The notes below the pieces were generated by a model. The model had not been told where the DNA came from. It saw nothing but the letters and a program-made list of their open reading frames with translations, and did no database searches. The position numbers and the translations under genes are program-made. From Bryobacterales bacterium (GTDB taxonomy: Bacteria > Acidobacteriota > Terriglobia > Bryobacterales > Bryobacteraceae), in contig JAEUQC010000196.1 of NCBI GenBank assembly GCA_016789905.1, positions 1-64,000 on the forward strand: DNA of 64,000 bases, read 5' to 3'. Below, in pieces: positions 42,299 through 51,706 of the stretch (its first letter is position 1; the number at the start of each line of letters is the position of its first letter).

Positions 42299-43345
42299 TT
42301 AGAGCACGTACTGCTCGCCGCCTCCTCCGCCCTTCATGCTGATGGTGCCATCGGCTTCTAATTGACGGACAACGCTGATAATCTGTTGCTGCGCGCCCTC
42401 GACGTCCTTGATCTTGACCGGCCCCATCGTGTCCATTTCCTCGCGCAACATCTCCGCGCCGCGTTGCGACATATTTCCCATGAAATGGTTGCGCAGATTC
42501 TCGCTGGTTCCCTTCAGCGCCAGCGTTAGCATCTTCCGGTCCACTCGCGACAGGATTTCCTTGATCGCGTTGCTGTCCACCGTCAACAGGTCTTCGAACA
42601 CGAACATCAGGTGCCGGACCGTTTCCACAAGACTCGGATCCTGCACTTCGATATTGGTGAGAATCTCCTTGCTTGACCCGGCATCGAGCCGGTTAAACAT
42701 CTCCGCCACGGCGTGAATACCGCCATAGGACTCGCGATTCAATTCGCCGAGAGCCTTCAGTTTTTGTCCGATGATGGTTGCGATACGGGCGATAATATCG
42801 GGGGAAATCTGGTCCAGATGCGCCATGCGTAACGCGACGTCAGGCCGCATTTCCGCCGGCAGAGACGAAAGCAGCGCCGCCGCCTGGGATGCTTTCAGGT
42901 GCGACAGGATCAGCGCAATCGTTTGCGGATGCTCGCTATGAATGAACTTCGCCAATTGCTGCGGATCCGCCTTTTGCAGGGCGTCGAAGTTCGCCGCGTC
43001 GCTTCCGATCGTCTTCATCAACCGGTCGAGCAGACTGCGGGCATGGTCAGGTCCGAACGCGTTCACCAGCATTTTCCGCGCGTACTCCACACCGCCCTTT
43101 AGTACATAATCGTGCGCCACCGACATCTGGTAGAACTCTTCCAGAACGCGCTCGCTGGTTTCGTTCGACACATTGTGCAATCGGGCCACCTCACGGCCTA
43201 GGACATGCACCTCGTCTTCATTGAAGTGTTTTAGCACCTGGGAACTTGCCGCTTCTCCCATGGTGACCAGCAGCACCGCCGCCTTCTTCAGTCCGGATAA
43301 CTGCTCTTCCTGTTCGGCTTCTTTGCCTTCTTTAACGGCTGTCAT
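42299..43345 (-). CDS. fliG: Flagellar motor switch protein FliG
   Basis: 348 residues with the three FliG parts: N-terminal domain (LSGLKKAAVLLVTMGEAASS), middle domain with EHPQTIALILSHL (the EHPQR-like motif) and C-terminal torque domain (FVFEDLLTVDSNAIKEILSR). FliG transmits torque and binds FliF. It overlaps fliF by four bases. Confidence 0.96.
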   Translation of the reverse strand: MTAVKEGKEAEQEEQLSGLKKAAVLLVTMGEAASSQVLKHFNEDEVHVLGREVARLHNVSNETSERVLEEFYQMSVAHDYVLKGGVEYARKMLVNAFGPDHARSLLDRLMKTIGSDAANFDALQKADPQQLAKFIHSEHPQTIALILSHLKASQAAALLSSLPAEMRPDVALRMAHLDQISPDIIARIATIIGQKLKALGELNRESYGGIHAVAEMFNRLDAGSSKEILTNIEVQDPSLVETVRHLMFVFEDLLTVDSNAIKEILSRVDRKMLTLALKGTSENLRNHFMGNMSQRGAEMLREEMDTMGPVKIKDVEGAQQQIISVVRQLEADGTISMKGGGGGEQYVL

Positions 43346-45162
43346 AGGTTAGCTCCATTCCCTTCCGTCCACGTCCGGATCAAGTTCGCCACCGCTTCGG
43401 AGTCCTTCGTGGCGAGTTCCGACAGATGACGGGTCAAAACGTCCACGCGGCGGACCTCGGCCTTCGGTATCTCCAGTTCCAGCAGCGCGTCGGTCGTCAG
43501 GCGCTCCTTTAACAGTTCGCGTTCCCGCAGTTGCTGCTCCAGCGACTTGAACTCGCCTTCGTGGTGCGGTTCGGCCGATTGGAGTTCGCCGGCGTGGTGG
43601 GCGCTCTCGATCGACGGATCCAGCGTCACGTCCACATGCTGTCCTTTGTCCTTCTTCTTGCCGAACGGAAGTTTCGCCATCACCCCTCCCATCGTCTTCT
43701 TGAGCACGGAGCCAATCTTTGCGCCGGCGGCCCGGACGAGGCGGTAGATCCCGTAGAGAATTCCCAGGACCAGGGCAATCGCCGCCGCCGGCAGCCAGTT
43801 CTGTTCGATGAGCCAGTTCAAATGGCCTTCCATGGGGATGCGCAGCCACTCCGGTATCGCCGGGGGCAGTTGCAGGCGCGGACGGACCGGCGCTTTCGCC
43901 GCCGTCTCCACCGGTTCCAGATTTCGCGTGGTCTCAAACGGCAATGACTCAACGATGATTTGATCGCCGCGCTCCTGTTGGAACCCGACCGCCGCTGAAA
44001 CGATGTCCTTGATGGCGCGAATTCGTTCGGGCGTTGGGGCCTCCACGACGCGCTTGCCGCCTTCCGTTTTCACAATGTGATCGAGCAGCACGGAGGCCGA
44101 AAGGCGCTTCACCTGCCCATGGGGAAACTTGATGTGGCGGACAATCCGGCTGGTTTGAAATGTCGTATTTTCCGAACGGCGAAACAGGGGATTCCCATTC
44201 CCGGAGCCCGGCCGCGAAGTCGGACGGGGAAGATTTGACGGCGTTCCGGGAACCCCCGTTGCCGTCGCCGGGGTTGAACCGTCTTCGGATCGCTGCGAGT
44301 TCACCATCACCGACCGGGATGGGTCGAACGATTCCTCGCTTTGGTCGCCACTCGCCAGGTCGCATTCCAACGACACCACCGCCCGGAAAGCGTCCGGCCC
44401 TAAAAGCGGTTCGAGCGTGGCCTGAATCTTGGCGCGCAGGTCCCTTTCCATCCGTTCCCGGTATTCGATCAGCTCTTTCGAGGTCTCTTCGTCGCTCTCG
44501 CCGGCCTTCCGCGGACGGCTCAGCAGATTTCCCCTCATGTCGAGGACCGAGACGTTTTCCGGTGTCAGTCCATCCACGGCGCTCGAAGCCAGATGGGTGA
44601 TGGCCTGAATGTTTGGCTTTGACAGATCCGCGCCCGGCTTCAGTTTCAAGAGCACGCTGGCTTTCGCCGGCTGACGGTTTTCCAGAAACAGGCTTTGCCG
44701 GGGGAATGTAATGTGAACCCGCGCCGACTCCACTTCCTGCAGCGCCATCACCGATCGCTCCAGTTCGCCCTCCACCGCGCGGTGATAGTTCACCTGCTCG
44801 GCGAACTCGCTGGTGCCGAAGTTCGGTTTGTCGAACAGTTCGAAACCGATACGACCGCTTTTGGGGAGCCCCGCGGATGCCATTTGAATGCGTAACTCAT
44901 CGACCTTCTCCGACGGAACTTTAATGATTTTTCCGCCATCCTCCAGCCGTACCTCGGTTCCCGATTCTTTCAGCCGCGCCAACACCATTCCGGCGTCCTC
45001 GGCCGACAGGTTCTGGAAGAGCGTTTTGAAATTCCGTTCCGTCTGCCAGAACCGTAATCCGAACAGGAGCCCGATCACCAGCACCGCCGCCCCGCCGATG
45101 AGGATGCGTTGCCGCATCGAAAGGCGGGAGTAGAGTTCGCGGAGCTGTTGAAGATACGCCAT
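43342..45162 (-). CDS. fliF: Flagellar MS-ring protein FliF
   Basis: 606 residues with an N-terminal span (RILIGGAAVLVIGLLFGLRF), ring-building motifs (LARLKESGTEVRLEDGGKII, VEGELERSVMALQEVESARV, HITFPRQSLFLENRQPAKAS) and a second span (WLPAAAIALVLGILYGIYRL) before a cytoplasmic tail that binds FliG. It is the membrane base of the flagellum. It follows fliE after 24 bases. Confidence 0.96.
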   Translation of the reverse strand: MAYLQQLRELYSRLSMRQRILIGGAAVLVIGLLFGLRFWQTERNFKTLFQNLSAEDAGMVLARLKESGTEVRLEDGGKIIKVPSEKVDELRIQMASAGLPKSGRIGFELFDKPNFGTSEFAEQVNYHRAVEGELERSVMALQEVESARVHITFPRQSLFLENRQPAKASVLLKLKPGADLSKPNIQAITHLASSAVDGLTPENVSVLDMRGNLLSRPRKAGESDEETSKELIEYRERMERDLRAKIQATLEPLLGPDAFRAVVSLECDLASGDQSEESFDPSRSVMVNSQRSEDGSTPATATGVPGTPSNLPRPTSRPGSGNGNPLFRRSENTTFQTSRIVRHIKFPHGQVKRLSASVLLDHIVKTEGGKRVVEAPTPERIRAIKDIVSAAVGFQQERGDQIIVESLPFETTRNLEPVETAAKAPVRPRLQLPPAIPEWLRIPMEGHLNWLIEQNWLPAAAIALVLGILYGIYRLVRAAGAKIGSVLKKTMGGVMAKLPFGKKKDKGQHVDVTLDPSIESAHHAGELQSAEPHHEGEFKSLEQQLRERELLKERLTTDALLELEIPKAEVRRVDVLTRHLSELATKDSEAVANLIRTWTEGNGANL

Positions 45163-45186
45163 GAGTTTCCGTTCTTATCGCAAGGG

Positions 45187-45489
45187 CTACATCTGCATTC
45201 GCATGACTTCCTGGTAGGCCTGGACCACTTTGTTCCGGACCTGCAGGAAGGTTTCAAAGGCGATCTCGGCTCGCTGGCCGGCCAGGATCACCTGGTGAAT
45301 CTCCTCGGTTTTTCCGGTCATGAACCCGTCGGCGGATTCATCCGCCTTCACCCGGTACTGATCAACGCGATCGATAGCCTCGCTGAACAGGTCTCCGAAG
45401 TCTTTTCCGCCCGTGGAGGGCTGTGTTTTGTCCAACCCGCCAATGGACGGGACCGGAGCGATAGGATTGATGCCATTTATCGATGCCAT
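45187..45489 (-). CDS. fliE: Flagellar hook-basal body protein FliE
   Basis: 100 residues with the FliE helices DFGDLFSEAIDRVDQYRVKA and AEIAFETFLQVRNKVVQAYQ, EVMRMQM at the end. FliE joins the MS ring to the rod. It lies 5 bases after the flgC stop. Confidence 0.94.
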   Translation of the reverse strand: MASINGINPIAPVPSIGGLDKTQPSTGGKDFGDLFSEAIDRVDQYRVKADESADGFMTGKTEEIHQVILAGQRAEIAFETFLQVRNKVVQAYQEVMRMQM

Positions 45490-45494
45490 TCCGG

Positions 45495-45932
45495 TTACCT
45501 CATCAGGTCCAGCGACCGCTGAATCATGTCCTTCACTGCCGACATTGCGGCGATGTTGGACTGGTAGCTCCGCGTTGTGTTCAAGAGATCTACCATGTCC
45601 TCGGCCGGATTAATCCGGGGGAAGGCGACATAGCCCTGGGCATCGGCGTCGGGATGGCCGGGAACGTAGCGTTTTTCCGGATCCCGTTGATCTTCCACGA
45701 CTTCAGCCACGCGGACGCCTTCGACTCCGTTTCCCAGTTCACTTTGAAACATCGACTGGAACGGCTGTTCCGCTTTGGCACTTTCGAAGATGACATCTTT
45801 TCGCCGGTACGGGCCGCCCTGTGAAGTTCTTGTCGTTTCGGCGTTGGCGAGGTTTTCGGTGAGGACTTCGGCGCGGCGCCGCTGGGCTTCCAGGCCCGAT
45901 GCGCTGACCGAAAGCAGGTGGAAGAGGCTCAT
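45495..45932 (-). CDS. flgC: Flagellar proximal rod protein FlgC
   Basis: 145 residues. The rod signature ASGLEAQRRRAEVLTENLAN, AETTR follows the start, and the C-terminal PAEDMVDLLNTTRSYQSNIA helix is conserved. FlgC forms the proximal rod with FlgB and FlgF. Its start overlaps the flgB stop by one base. Confidence 0.95.
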   Translation of the reverse strand: MSLFHLLSVSASGLEAQRRRAEVLTENLANAETTRTSQGGPYRRKDVIFESAKAEQPFQSMFQSELGNGVEGVRVAEVVEDQRDPEKRYVPGHPDADAQGYVAFPRINPAEDMVDLLNTTRSYQSNIAAMSAVKDMIQRSLDLMR

Positions 45933-46267
45933 TAGCCACGTCCTTCCTGGAGCGCCGAGCGAATGGCCCGGAACTTCCCTTTCGCCATCATGCTAACTAG
46001 TTGAAAACGCATGGCGTTTTCCGCTAGGAGCCGAGTCTCCCGCTCCAGGCTGACATTGTTGCCGTCGTTGCGAAATTCCAGTCCTTCGGGCTCCTGAATG
46101 GAGGCTTGCTGCCCCTTGGCGAGGGTCAGAAACTCGTGCTGGAAATCGATGTCCTTGGTGGTATACCCGGGTGTCTCGGCATTGGCGAGATTGGACGCCA
46201 CCAGCTTCTGGCGCGTACTCAGCAGGTCCAGGTAGTGTTCTTGTTTAGCGGCGATACGGTCCAACAT
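45932..46267 (-). CDS. flgB: Flagellar proximal rod protein FlgB
   Basis: 111 residues. LSTRQKLVASNLANAETPGY, TTKDIDFQHEF is the rod N-terminal signature, and VSLERETRLLAENAMRFQLV the C-terminal helix. It is the first recognised flagellar gene of the unit. Its start codon sits in one arm of a perfect inverted repeat (46261-46288), and no clear ribosome site precedes it. Confidence 0.94.
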   Translation of the reverse strand: MLDRIAAKQEHYLDLLSTRQKLVASNLANAETPGYTTKDIDFQHEFLTLAKGQQASIQEPEGLEFRNDGNNVSLERETRLLAENAMRFQLVSMMAKGKFRAIRSALQEGRG

Positions 46268-46288
46268 GCCTATTGCTAAGCATGTTGG
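46261..46288 (-). promoter_or_regulatory. Inverted repeat covering the flgB start codon
   Basis: Arms CCAACATGC and GCATGTTGG (9 perfect base pairs, 10-base loop) span 46261-46269 and 46280-46288. In the minus-strand mRNA the flgB ATG lies in the second arm, so the hairpin would hide it. Without a T run it is unlikely to be an intrinsic terminator. A translational switch or a dimeric-protein operator is possible. Confidence 0.45.
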
Positions 46289-46298
46289 GCGCCAAAGG

Positions 46299-47471
46299 TT
46301 AGGGGCGTTCGGCGACGATCAAGTGCGAGGCGCGCCGGCCAGTGCCGTAACCCATTGAAAATCCAAGTGGTTTCACGCGTCCAGGTTCCTCGAAAGCGTC
46401 CCGCATATCGTTCTGATACTGCGCCTGGAAGGGCCGGTCCGGGCGGCCGTAGTTCCCGTACAACCGGACTTTGAACCCCTTCTTTGTCAGAATCTGGTAC
46501 CGGATGCCGGTGTCGTCCTGCACGATCTGTTTCGAATTGGCGACGATATAGTCCCGGAGGGTAACGAATTCCTTCCAGTGGAGGAGGAAGGAAGCGCTCT
46601 TGATGAGCGTTTCCGGCTTGCCGAAGGTGTCTGTAAACGTCAAAAACGACGGATTTTTGACCAATCCGGGGCCTAAATCGAGCCTAAAATAGTACAATTT
46701 GCGCTGTTTTTGCTCCCCATCCTTGTGGTAGAGCACCTCCAACCCGTCGGGCCGGTCGCCCGGCTTGGCCTGCGCTTTTGGCAGTTCGATGAGTTTGCCG
46801 GCGTCGTCGATTGCCACATTTCGGACGTTTTCAATTGTATTGCCGGTTCGTGCGAGCAACATCAGGATAACCGGGAGGAGACCATCGACCAACTGGCCAC
46901 GGAGCTGGCGGGACATTTCGCCGGTGACAAAAAAGCTGCGTTCAAACAGCGACGCTGAGCCCCGGCGAATGCCATCGAGTTGCTCTTCCAGGTCGGCGGC
47001 GGCGTATTCGGCCGGTTCCATGATGGTTCCAGGACGTTCCAGGCCGGCCAGGACATAGACCGAACCATTCGGATAGAACCCTTGCATGTAGACCACGTCG
47101 GGGCCGCTGAAGGGGTAAAAGATGAAATCGCTTTTGGCGGCGGCGCCGCCGAGTTCGCGTTCCTGGAACTCGCGGACGGGGAGCATCCGCTTGAGGTCGG
47201 CGGCTTTCCAGGCGGCGCTCATTTCGCTGGCGTATTTCTGCCACGCCGGATTTTTCTCGAATTCGGCGTAAGCGCTGCCCGGCGTGGAGGCCATGCCGGC
47301 CAGGAAACGCGCCGCGTCATTAAACTTCCGGTTCCCCGGCGACACGGTAGCCTTCACCGGTGGCGTTTCAGAGCCGCGCGAGCAACTCGTGATGGTGATG
47401 GCTAAAAGCGGAACAAAGACAAACGGTAGGAACAACTTACGAGCGGACGTACGGCCTCCCCAGCAACTCAT
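46299..47471 (-). CDS. Hypothetical lipoprotein upstream of the flagellar genes
   Basis: 390 residues, not recognised. The N-terminus is basic and hydrophobic and ends in a lipobox-like TITSC (Cys about 30). The mature part starts with a Pro/Thr-rich linker, then KFNDAARFLAGMASTPGSAY, DFIFYPFSGPDVVYMQGFYP and KLYYFRLDLGPGLVKNPSFL. No catalytic pattern is evident. It lies 31 bases upstream of flgB on the same strand, so it may be co-transcribed with the flagellar genes. Confidence 0.7.
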   Translation of the reverse strand: MSCWGGRTSARKLFLPFVFVPLLAITITSCSRGSETPPVKATVSPGNRKFNDAARFLAGMASTPGSAYAEFEKNPAWQKYASEMSAAWKAADLKRMLPVREFQERELGGAAAKSDFIFYPFSGPDVVYMQGFYPNGSVYVLAGLERPGTIMEPAEYAAADLEEQLDGIRRGSASLFERSFFVTGEMSRQLRGQLVDGLLPVILMLLARTGNTIENVRNVAIDDAGKLIELPKAQAKPGDRPDGLEVLYHKDGEQKQRKLYYFRLDLGPGLVKNPSFLTFTDTFGKPETLIKSASFLLHWKEFVTLRDYIVANSKQIVQDDTGIRYQILTKKGFKVRLYGNYGRPDRPFQAQYQNDMRDAFEEPGRVKPLGFSMGYGTGRRASHLIVAERP

Positions 47472-47506
47472 TATGATAGCGTAAGATACTCGGGAACGCT
47501 AAATCG

Positions 47507-48055
47507 TTACCGGGCCCAGGGGGGATTTTTTGCCAGAACGGCCTTCGCTACCGGACATTCTGAGTGATGCGCGCCGGGGATGTAGCCGGTACTAAGCAGA
47601 AACTCACCTACTATCTCCCCGCCGGTGAAGCGGAAGGTCTGTTTGAACAGCCGGACCCAATCCGGTTTGGTTCGCGGATGGTGGCTATCCAGCCAGGCGC
47701 GGAAACCGCCATGCGTGGCGCGGATGGCTTGCAGGCGCCGGGCGTTTTCAATGGCGGCGGCCACCTTCAGCCGATTCCGAATGATGCCGGCGTCCGCCAA
47801 GAGGCGGGCGACTTCGGCGTCGCCGAAGGCGGCGACGGTATCGATATCGAAGCCCCGATAGGCTTGCGAAAAGCCGGCGCGCTTTTTAAGAATAGTCGCC
47901 CAACTCAAGCCGGCCTGATTGATTTCTAGCACCAGGCGCTCAAACAGAGCGGAATCGCTTTCCACTGGAAAGCCGTATTCGGTGTCGTGGTAGGGCCCAT
48001 GCAAGGGGTCGCCGATGGCGACCCCGCAGTAGGTTCCCTGGAAGGTGCCGGTCAT
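47507..48055 (-). CDS. tag: DNA-3-methyladenine glycosylase I
   Basis: 182 residues with Tag-type motifs: YHDTEYGFPVESDSALFERL, LVLEINQAGLSWATILKKRA, NRLKVAAAIENARRLQAI and the C-terminal zinc-type ligands in GYIPGAHHSECPVA. It opens with GTYCGVA instead of the usual CxW start, keeping the Cys. It removes 3-methyladenine from alkylated DNA. Its ATG overlaps the stop of the TonB receptor gene (TAATG). Confidence 0.9.
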   Translation of the reverse strand: MTGTFQGTYCGVAIGDPLHGPYHDTEYGFPVESDSALFERLVLEINQAGLSWATILKKRAGFSQAYRGFDIDTVAAFGDAEVARLLADAGIIRNRLKVAAAIENARRLQAIRATHGGFRAWLDSHHPRTKPDWVRLFKQTFRFTGGEIVGEFLLSTGYIPGAHHSECPVAKAVLAKNPPWAR

Positions 48056-51000
48056 TAGAAGTAGAACCGGGCGCCCATTTGGATTTTCCGGGACGAACTC
48101 AACACCGTGTCACGGATACGGCCGAAGGTGGCGGAGGTGAAGGTTGCCGTCGGGAATCCGAAGGTGGGCGTGTTGGTCAGATTGGTAACGTCGGCGCGTA
48201 TTTCCAGGTTGTACTTTTCCCCGAATTTGAGGTGTTTGGCGAAGGAGGTGTCGAAATTGACGAAACGGCTGCTTTCAAAGAAATTGCGGGCGGTGTTGCC
48301 GATGGCGCCGGGGGCCGGAATCGAAAACTTCGCGCGCTGGGCGTTGTCGAAGTAGAAGACGAAGCCGGAGGCAGGATCGGTAAGGGCGGCGCCATCCTTG
48401 CGGGTGCAACCGGTGCAATCGGCCAGGGAGTTCACGATATTGGAGGCTGTGTTCTGCCCGGAATAGACGGTGAAGGGGCGGCCCGAAGTAAGCGTGAAGA
48501 TACCGGCCATACGCCAGCCTCCGACGATGTGGTTCAGCATGGTTCCGGCGCCGCCGGCGAAACGCTGGCCGCGGCCGAACGGGAGATCGTAACTGAACGT
48601 TGTCTTGAGGGCGTGCGTGCGGTCGAAGTCGCTGCGGCCGTAGTTCAATTTCCGGTTATTGATATCGAAGGGAGTGGACGAAGCGCTCTGGTTGGCGCCC
48701 CCGCTAACGACGGTGAAGGCCGGGTCGAAGCTGCGGGTGTCGAGCGATTTCGAGAACGTGTAGTTGGCGTTGACGAACAGGTTGGAGGAGAAGCGGCGCT
48801 CGACGAGGAACTCCAGGCCGTTGTAGGTGGAGAAGTCGTTTGAGTCAATGGTATTCACGGTGGAGAACTGCGGGAAGGGCCAGAAGAAATAGGGTCCGGC
48901 GCCTGAGAGGTCGGTGACGGATCGGCCGCCCTGGAGGCGGGCGGCGAAGTTGGCGGCCAGACCGCCGGCGTTATTGTTCGCCAGATCGTTGGGGAAGAGG
49001 CGGCGGATCATGCGGGAGGCGGTTTCGCCGGCGTTGATGCGGGAATCCCGGGCGAGGACATTATTTAGCAGCGCCGACTCGCCTCCCGCCTTGACTTCAT
49101 TGAAACCCTGCAGGAAGCCGTTGCGGTAGATGTCGGCCTGGTTGGCGCCATAGGCACCCATGAGGCCATAGCCGCGGCGGCCGAAGTAGCTGACTTCGAC
49201 CACCGTACCTTTGAAGACTTCGCGCTGGAGCGAGAGCGACCATTGGTTGGTGACGGCGGAGCGGAAGTTGGGATCGACCACAGTGATGCCGTTATTGCTG
49301 AAGGCGTCGGGTTGCGCGAGCGCGGCGGGCGAGACGGAGGGCGGCGCGATGGGCTGAAGACCCGCCAGCCGCCCGCCGGCCTGGCCGTAGGTCTGGTCCG
49401 AGATGCCGATGGTTTCTCCAGGCATGTTCGGGAAGATGGTGGAGGCGAAGAGGAATGTTGGAATACGATCGAAGGCGGTCCGGAAGTTGGAGCGGATGGA
49501 TGTCTTGCCGGTGCCGAAAGGATCCCAGGCGACGCCGATGGAGGGGCCGAAGTTGTTCAGGTCGCTATCGTAGAGTTTGCCGTTGACCCATTTGGCGGTG
49601 GTGGTGGGAGCAGCGCCGGCGACGAGGGGCGAATCAGGACGGCGGATGCGGTCATCGGGATTGGAGGCGGCGAGTTTCGCTTCCCAGCGCAGTCCAAGAT
49701 CGATGGTGAGGTTCTTCTTCACCTTCCAGGTGTCCTGTATATAGAGGTCATATTCGGGATAGTCGGTGACGAAGGCGAAGCGGCCGGGGACGAACTTACT
49801 GCCGTCGGAAACGAAGCCGACGGAGCGCTGGCCGACGCGGCCGAGCAGGAAGTTTATATTGGACTGGAGCGCCGGACGGTCGAAGGCGGTATTCATGTCG
49901 GCCGGGATGCCGAAGGCGACCGGATCGACCGGGTTGATCGTGGTCGAGAAATTGACCGCGGGGTTGGCGTTCAAACCGCCGACCGAGCCGCGGTCGTCGA
50001 TCTGGCGCTGGAGGCGGACGTTGACGCCAAACTTGATGGCGTGGGCACCTTTGATCCAGGAGAAGTTGTCAACGATCTGCGCGGTTCGCACCTTGCGGTT
50101 GTTGCCGAAGGAGCGGTCCGTGAGAACGGTGACAGGAGCAGCGGTCAGCGAGTATTCGGTGAGCGAGGCGAGAGGCTGATCGAAGACAAAGCCGAAGCTG
50201 TTGAATCCGATGACGAACTCATTGGTGACGGTGGGCGACGGATTGGTGCGCCAATTGACGGCCATGTTGCGAGGGGTGCGGGCGGTATTGACGAGGCAGG
50301 TGGCGCCGGGAAAGAGCGGCTGGCCGCCGTTGCCGCGATCGCAGTTGCTGTCCTGTTGGCCGAAGGCGTAGCGGATATAAATGGTGTTTTGATTATCGAA
50401 GATGTGATCGACTTTGGCGACGATATCGTGCTGGCGTTCAAACTGGGGCGCGGTGAAGTTGAAGCCGGCGGTGTTGAGGCCATCGCCGAAATCGAAGCGG
50501 TTGGGGAGCGGGGTTTGGGCGATGAGCGCGGCGATGGCTTTGTCCTGGCCGGCGCGGGCGGGGTCGCTGGTGAACATGTTGTAGCTTTTGACGACGGCCG
50601 CGTTGGTGGGATTGCCGGAGAAATCGACGCTGGCGTTGGCGACGCCGGCTGGGAGATTGCGCGTGCCATTGCTCATGTAGCGGAAGATGCCCTGGCGCGC
50701 CTGGGCGGTATAGACGGTCCGGGTGACGATGGCGGTTTCGAGCGCTTTCAAGCCCTGGCCGTTGGCGAAGAAAAAGGTCTTGTTCTTGATGATGGCGCCG
50801 CCGAGCGAGCCGCCGAAGATGTGCTGGACGAACTGCCGTTTGCCGACGTTGTTCAGATTGCTTTCCCATTCATTGGCGTTGAAGCGGGGGGTGCGGTAGA
50901 GCCAGAAACCGGAACCATGCAATTCGTTGGTACCGGACTTGGTGACCATGGCGACCTGGCCGCCGGAGTTGCGGCCGGAGTCGGCGGTGAAGTTGCCGGT

Positions 51001-51660
51001 GAGGACGCGGAATTCGGCGAGCATGTCCGGGTTGGCGCGCAACGGGGTGAAGTTGGAACCGCCCGCCGAGGATTCGTTGACGTCAATGCCGTCGAGCGTG
51101 AAGTTCCAGGCGCGGTCGCGCGCGCCGTGGATGTGGACGCCGCCGCCGGTATTGGCGCCGGAACTGACTCCGGGCTGGATTTCCAGGAGTTGGAGGGGGT
51201 TGCGGCCGCGGGTGCCGACGATGGGAAGATCCTTGATGGTCTTTTCTTCCAGTAGCTGACCATGGTTGCCGGAGGTGGAGGTTTGGACGACTTCGGCGGC
51301 GCCGGAGACTTCGACAACTTCGGTGACCGTGCCAAGCTGGAGGGTCAAATTAATGGTGGTGGGTTGTCCGATCGTGACTCGGTTGCCTTTGGCGGAGTAC
51401 TTGCGAAAGCCGCTGGCTTCGACGGTGAGGTTATACAGGCCGGGCTGGATGGATTCAAAGGTATAGGCGCCATTGGAGCCCGTGATCGTGTTGAACGCCG
51501 CAGCGGTGCCCTCATTCGTAAGCGTGACGTTGGCGTTGGCCACGGCGGCGCCGCTGGAATCGGTGACAAGTCCCAGCAGGCGAGACGTGGTTCCTTGCGA
51601 AAGCGCGGGTACGGAGGAGAGACATAAGGCGACGAGCGTCGCGACAACCCTAAAAGACAT
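48055..51660 (-). CDS. TonB-dependent receptor-like outer-membrane protein, Oar type
   Basis: 1201 residues. Signal peptide (VVATLVALCLSSVPALSQ), a CarboxypepD_reg domain (LLGLVTDSSGAAVANANVTL, about residues 27-110), a plug (TSGNHGQLLEEKTIKDLPIV) and a large beta-barrel ending in an aromatic residue (MGARFYF). Such Oar-like receptors are expanded in acidobacteria, with substrate unknown but often carbohydrate or peptide. It is coupled to tag by a one-base overlap, probably just by crowding. Confidence 0.9.
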   Translation of the reverse strand: MSFRVVATLVALCLSSVPALSQGTTSRLLGLVTDSSGAAVANANVTLTNEGTAAAFNTITGSNGAYTFESIQPGLYNLTVEASGFRKYSAKGNRVTIGQPTTINLTLQLGTVTEVVEVSGAAEVVQTSTSGNHGQLLEEKTIKDLPIVGTRGRNPLQLLEIQPGVSSGANTGGGVHIHGARDRAWNFTLDGIDVNESSAGGSNFTPLRANPDMLAEFRVLTGNFTADSGRNSGGQVAMVTKSGTNELHGSGFWLYRTPRFNANEWESNLNNVGKRQFVQHIFGGSLGGAIIKNKTFFFANGQGLKALETAIVTRTVYTAQARQGIFRYMSNGTRNLPAGVANASVDFSGNPTNAAVVKSYNMFTSDPARAGQDKAIAALIAQTPLPNRFDFGDGLNTAGFNFTAPQFERQHDIVAKVDHIFDNQNTIYIRYAFGQQDSNCDRGNGGQPLFPGATCLVNTARTPRNMAVNWRTNPSPTVTNEFVIGFNSFGFVFDQPLASLTEYSLTAAPVTVLTDRSFGNNRKVRTAQIVDNFSWIKGAHAIKFGVNVRLQRQIDDRGSVGGLNANPAVNFSTTINPVDPVAFGIPADMNTAFDRPALQSNINFLLGRVGQRSVGFVSDGSKFVPGRFAFVTDYPEYDLYIQDTWKVKKNLTIDLGLRWEAKLAASNPDDRIRRPDSPLVAGAAPTTTAKWVNGKLYDSDLNNFGPSIGVAWDPFGTGKTSIRSNFRTAFDRIPTFLFASTIFPNMPGETIGISDQTYGQAGGRLAGLQPIAPPSVSPAALAQPDAFSNNGITVVDPNFRSAVTNQWSLSLQREVFKGTVVEVSYFGRRGYGLMGAYGANQADIYRNGFLQGFNEVKAGGESALLNNVLARDSRINAGETASRMIRRLFPNDLANNNAGGLAANFAARLQGGRSVTDLSGAGPYFFWPFPQFSTVNTIDSNDFSTYNGLEFLVERRFSSNLFVNANYTFSKSLDTRSFDPAFTVVSGGANQSASSTPFDINNRKLNYGRSDFDRTHALKTTFSYDLPFGRGQRFAGGAGTMLNHIVGGWRMAGIFTLTSGRPFTVYSGQNTASNIVNSLADCTGCTRKDGAALTDPASGFVFYFDNAQRAKFSIPAPGAIGNTARNFFESSRFVNFDTSFAKHLKFGEKYNLEIRADVTNLTNTPTFGFPTATFTSATFGRIRDTVLSSSRKIQMGARFYF

Positions 51661-51706
51661 TTTTCAAGTTTAACAAAGGCATTCCGGCGGCTTACGATGG
51701 TTGGGT

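Noticed and set aside
49243..51255. 670-codon plus-strand ORF opposite the TonB receptor
   Set aside because: Gly/Val/Asp/Glu-rich shadow; the minus-strand frame has a leader, plug and barrel end.
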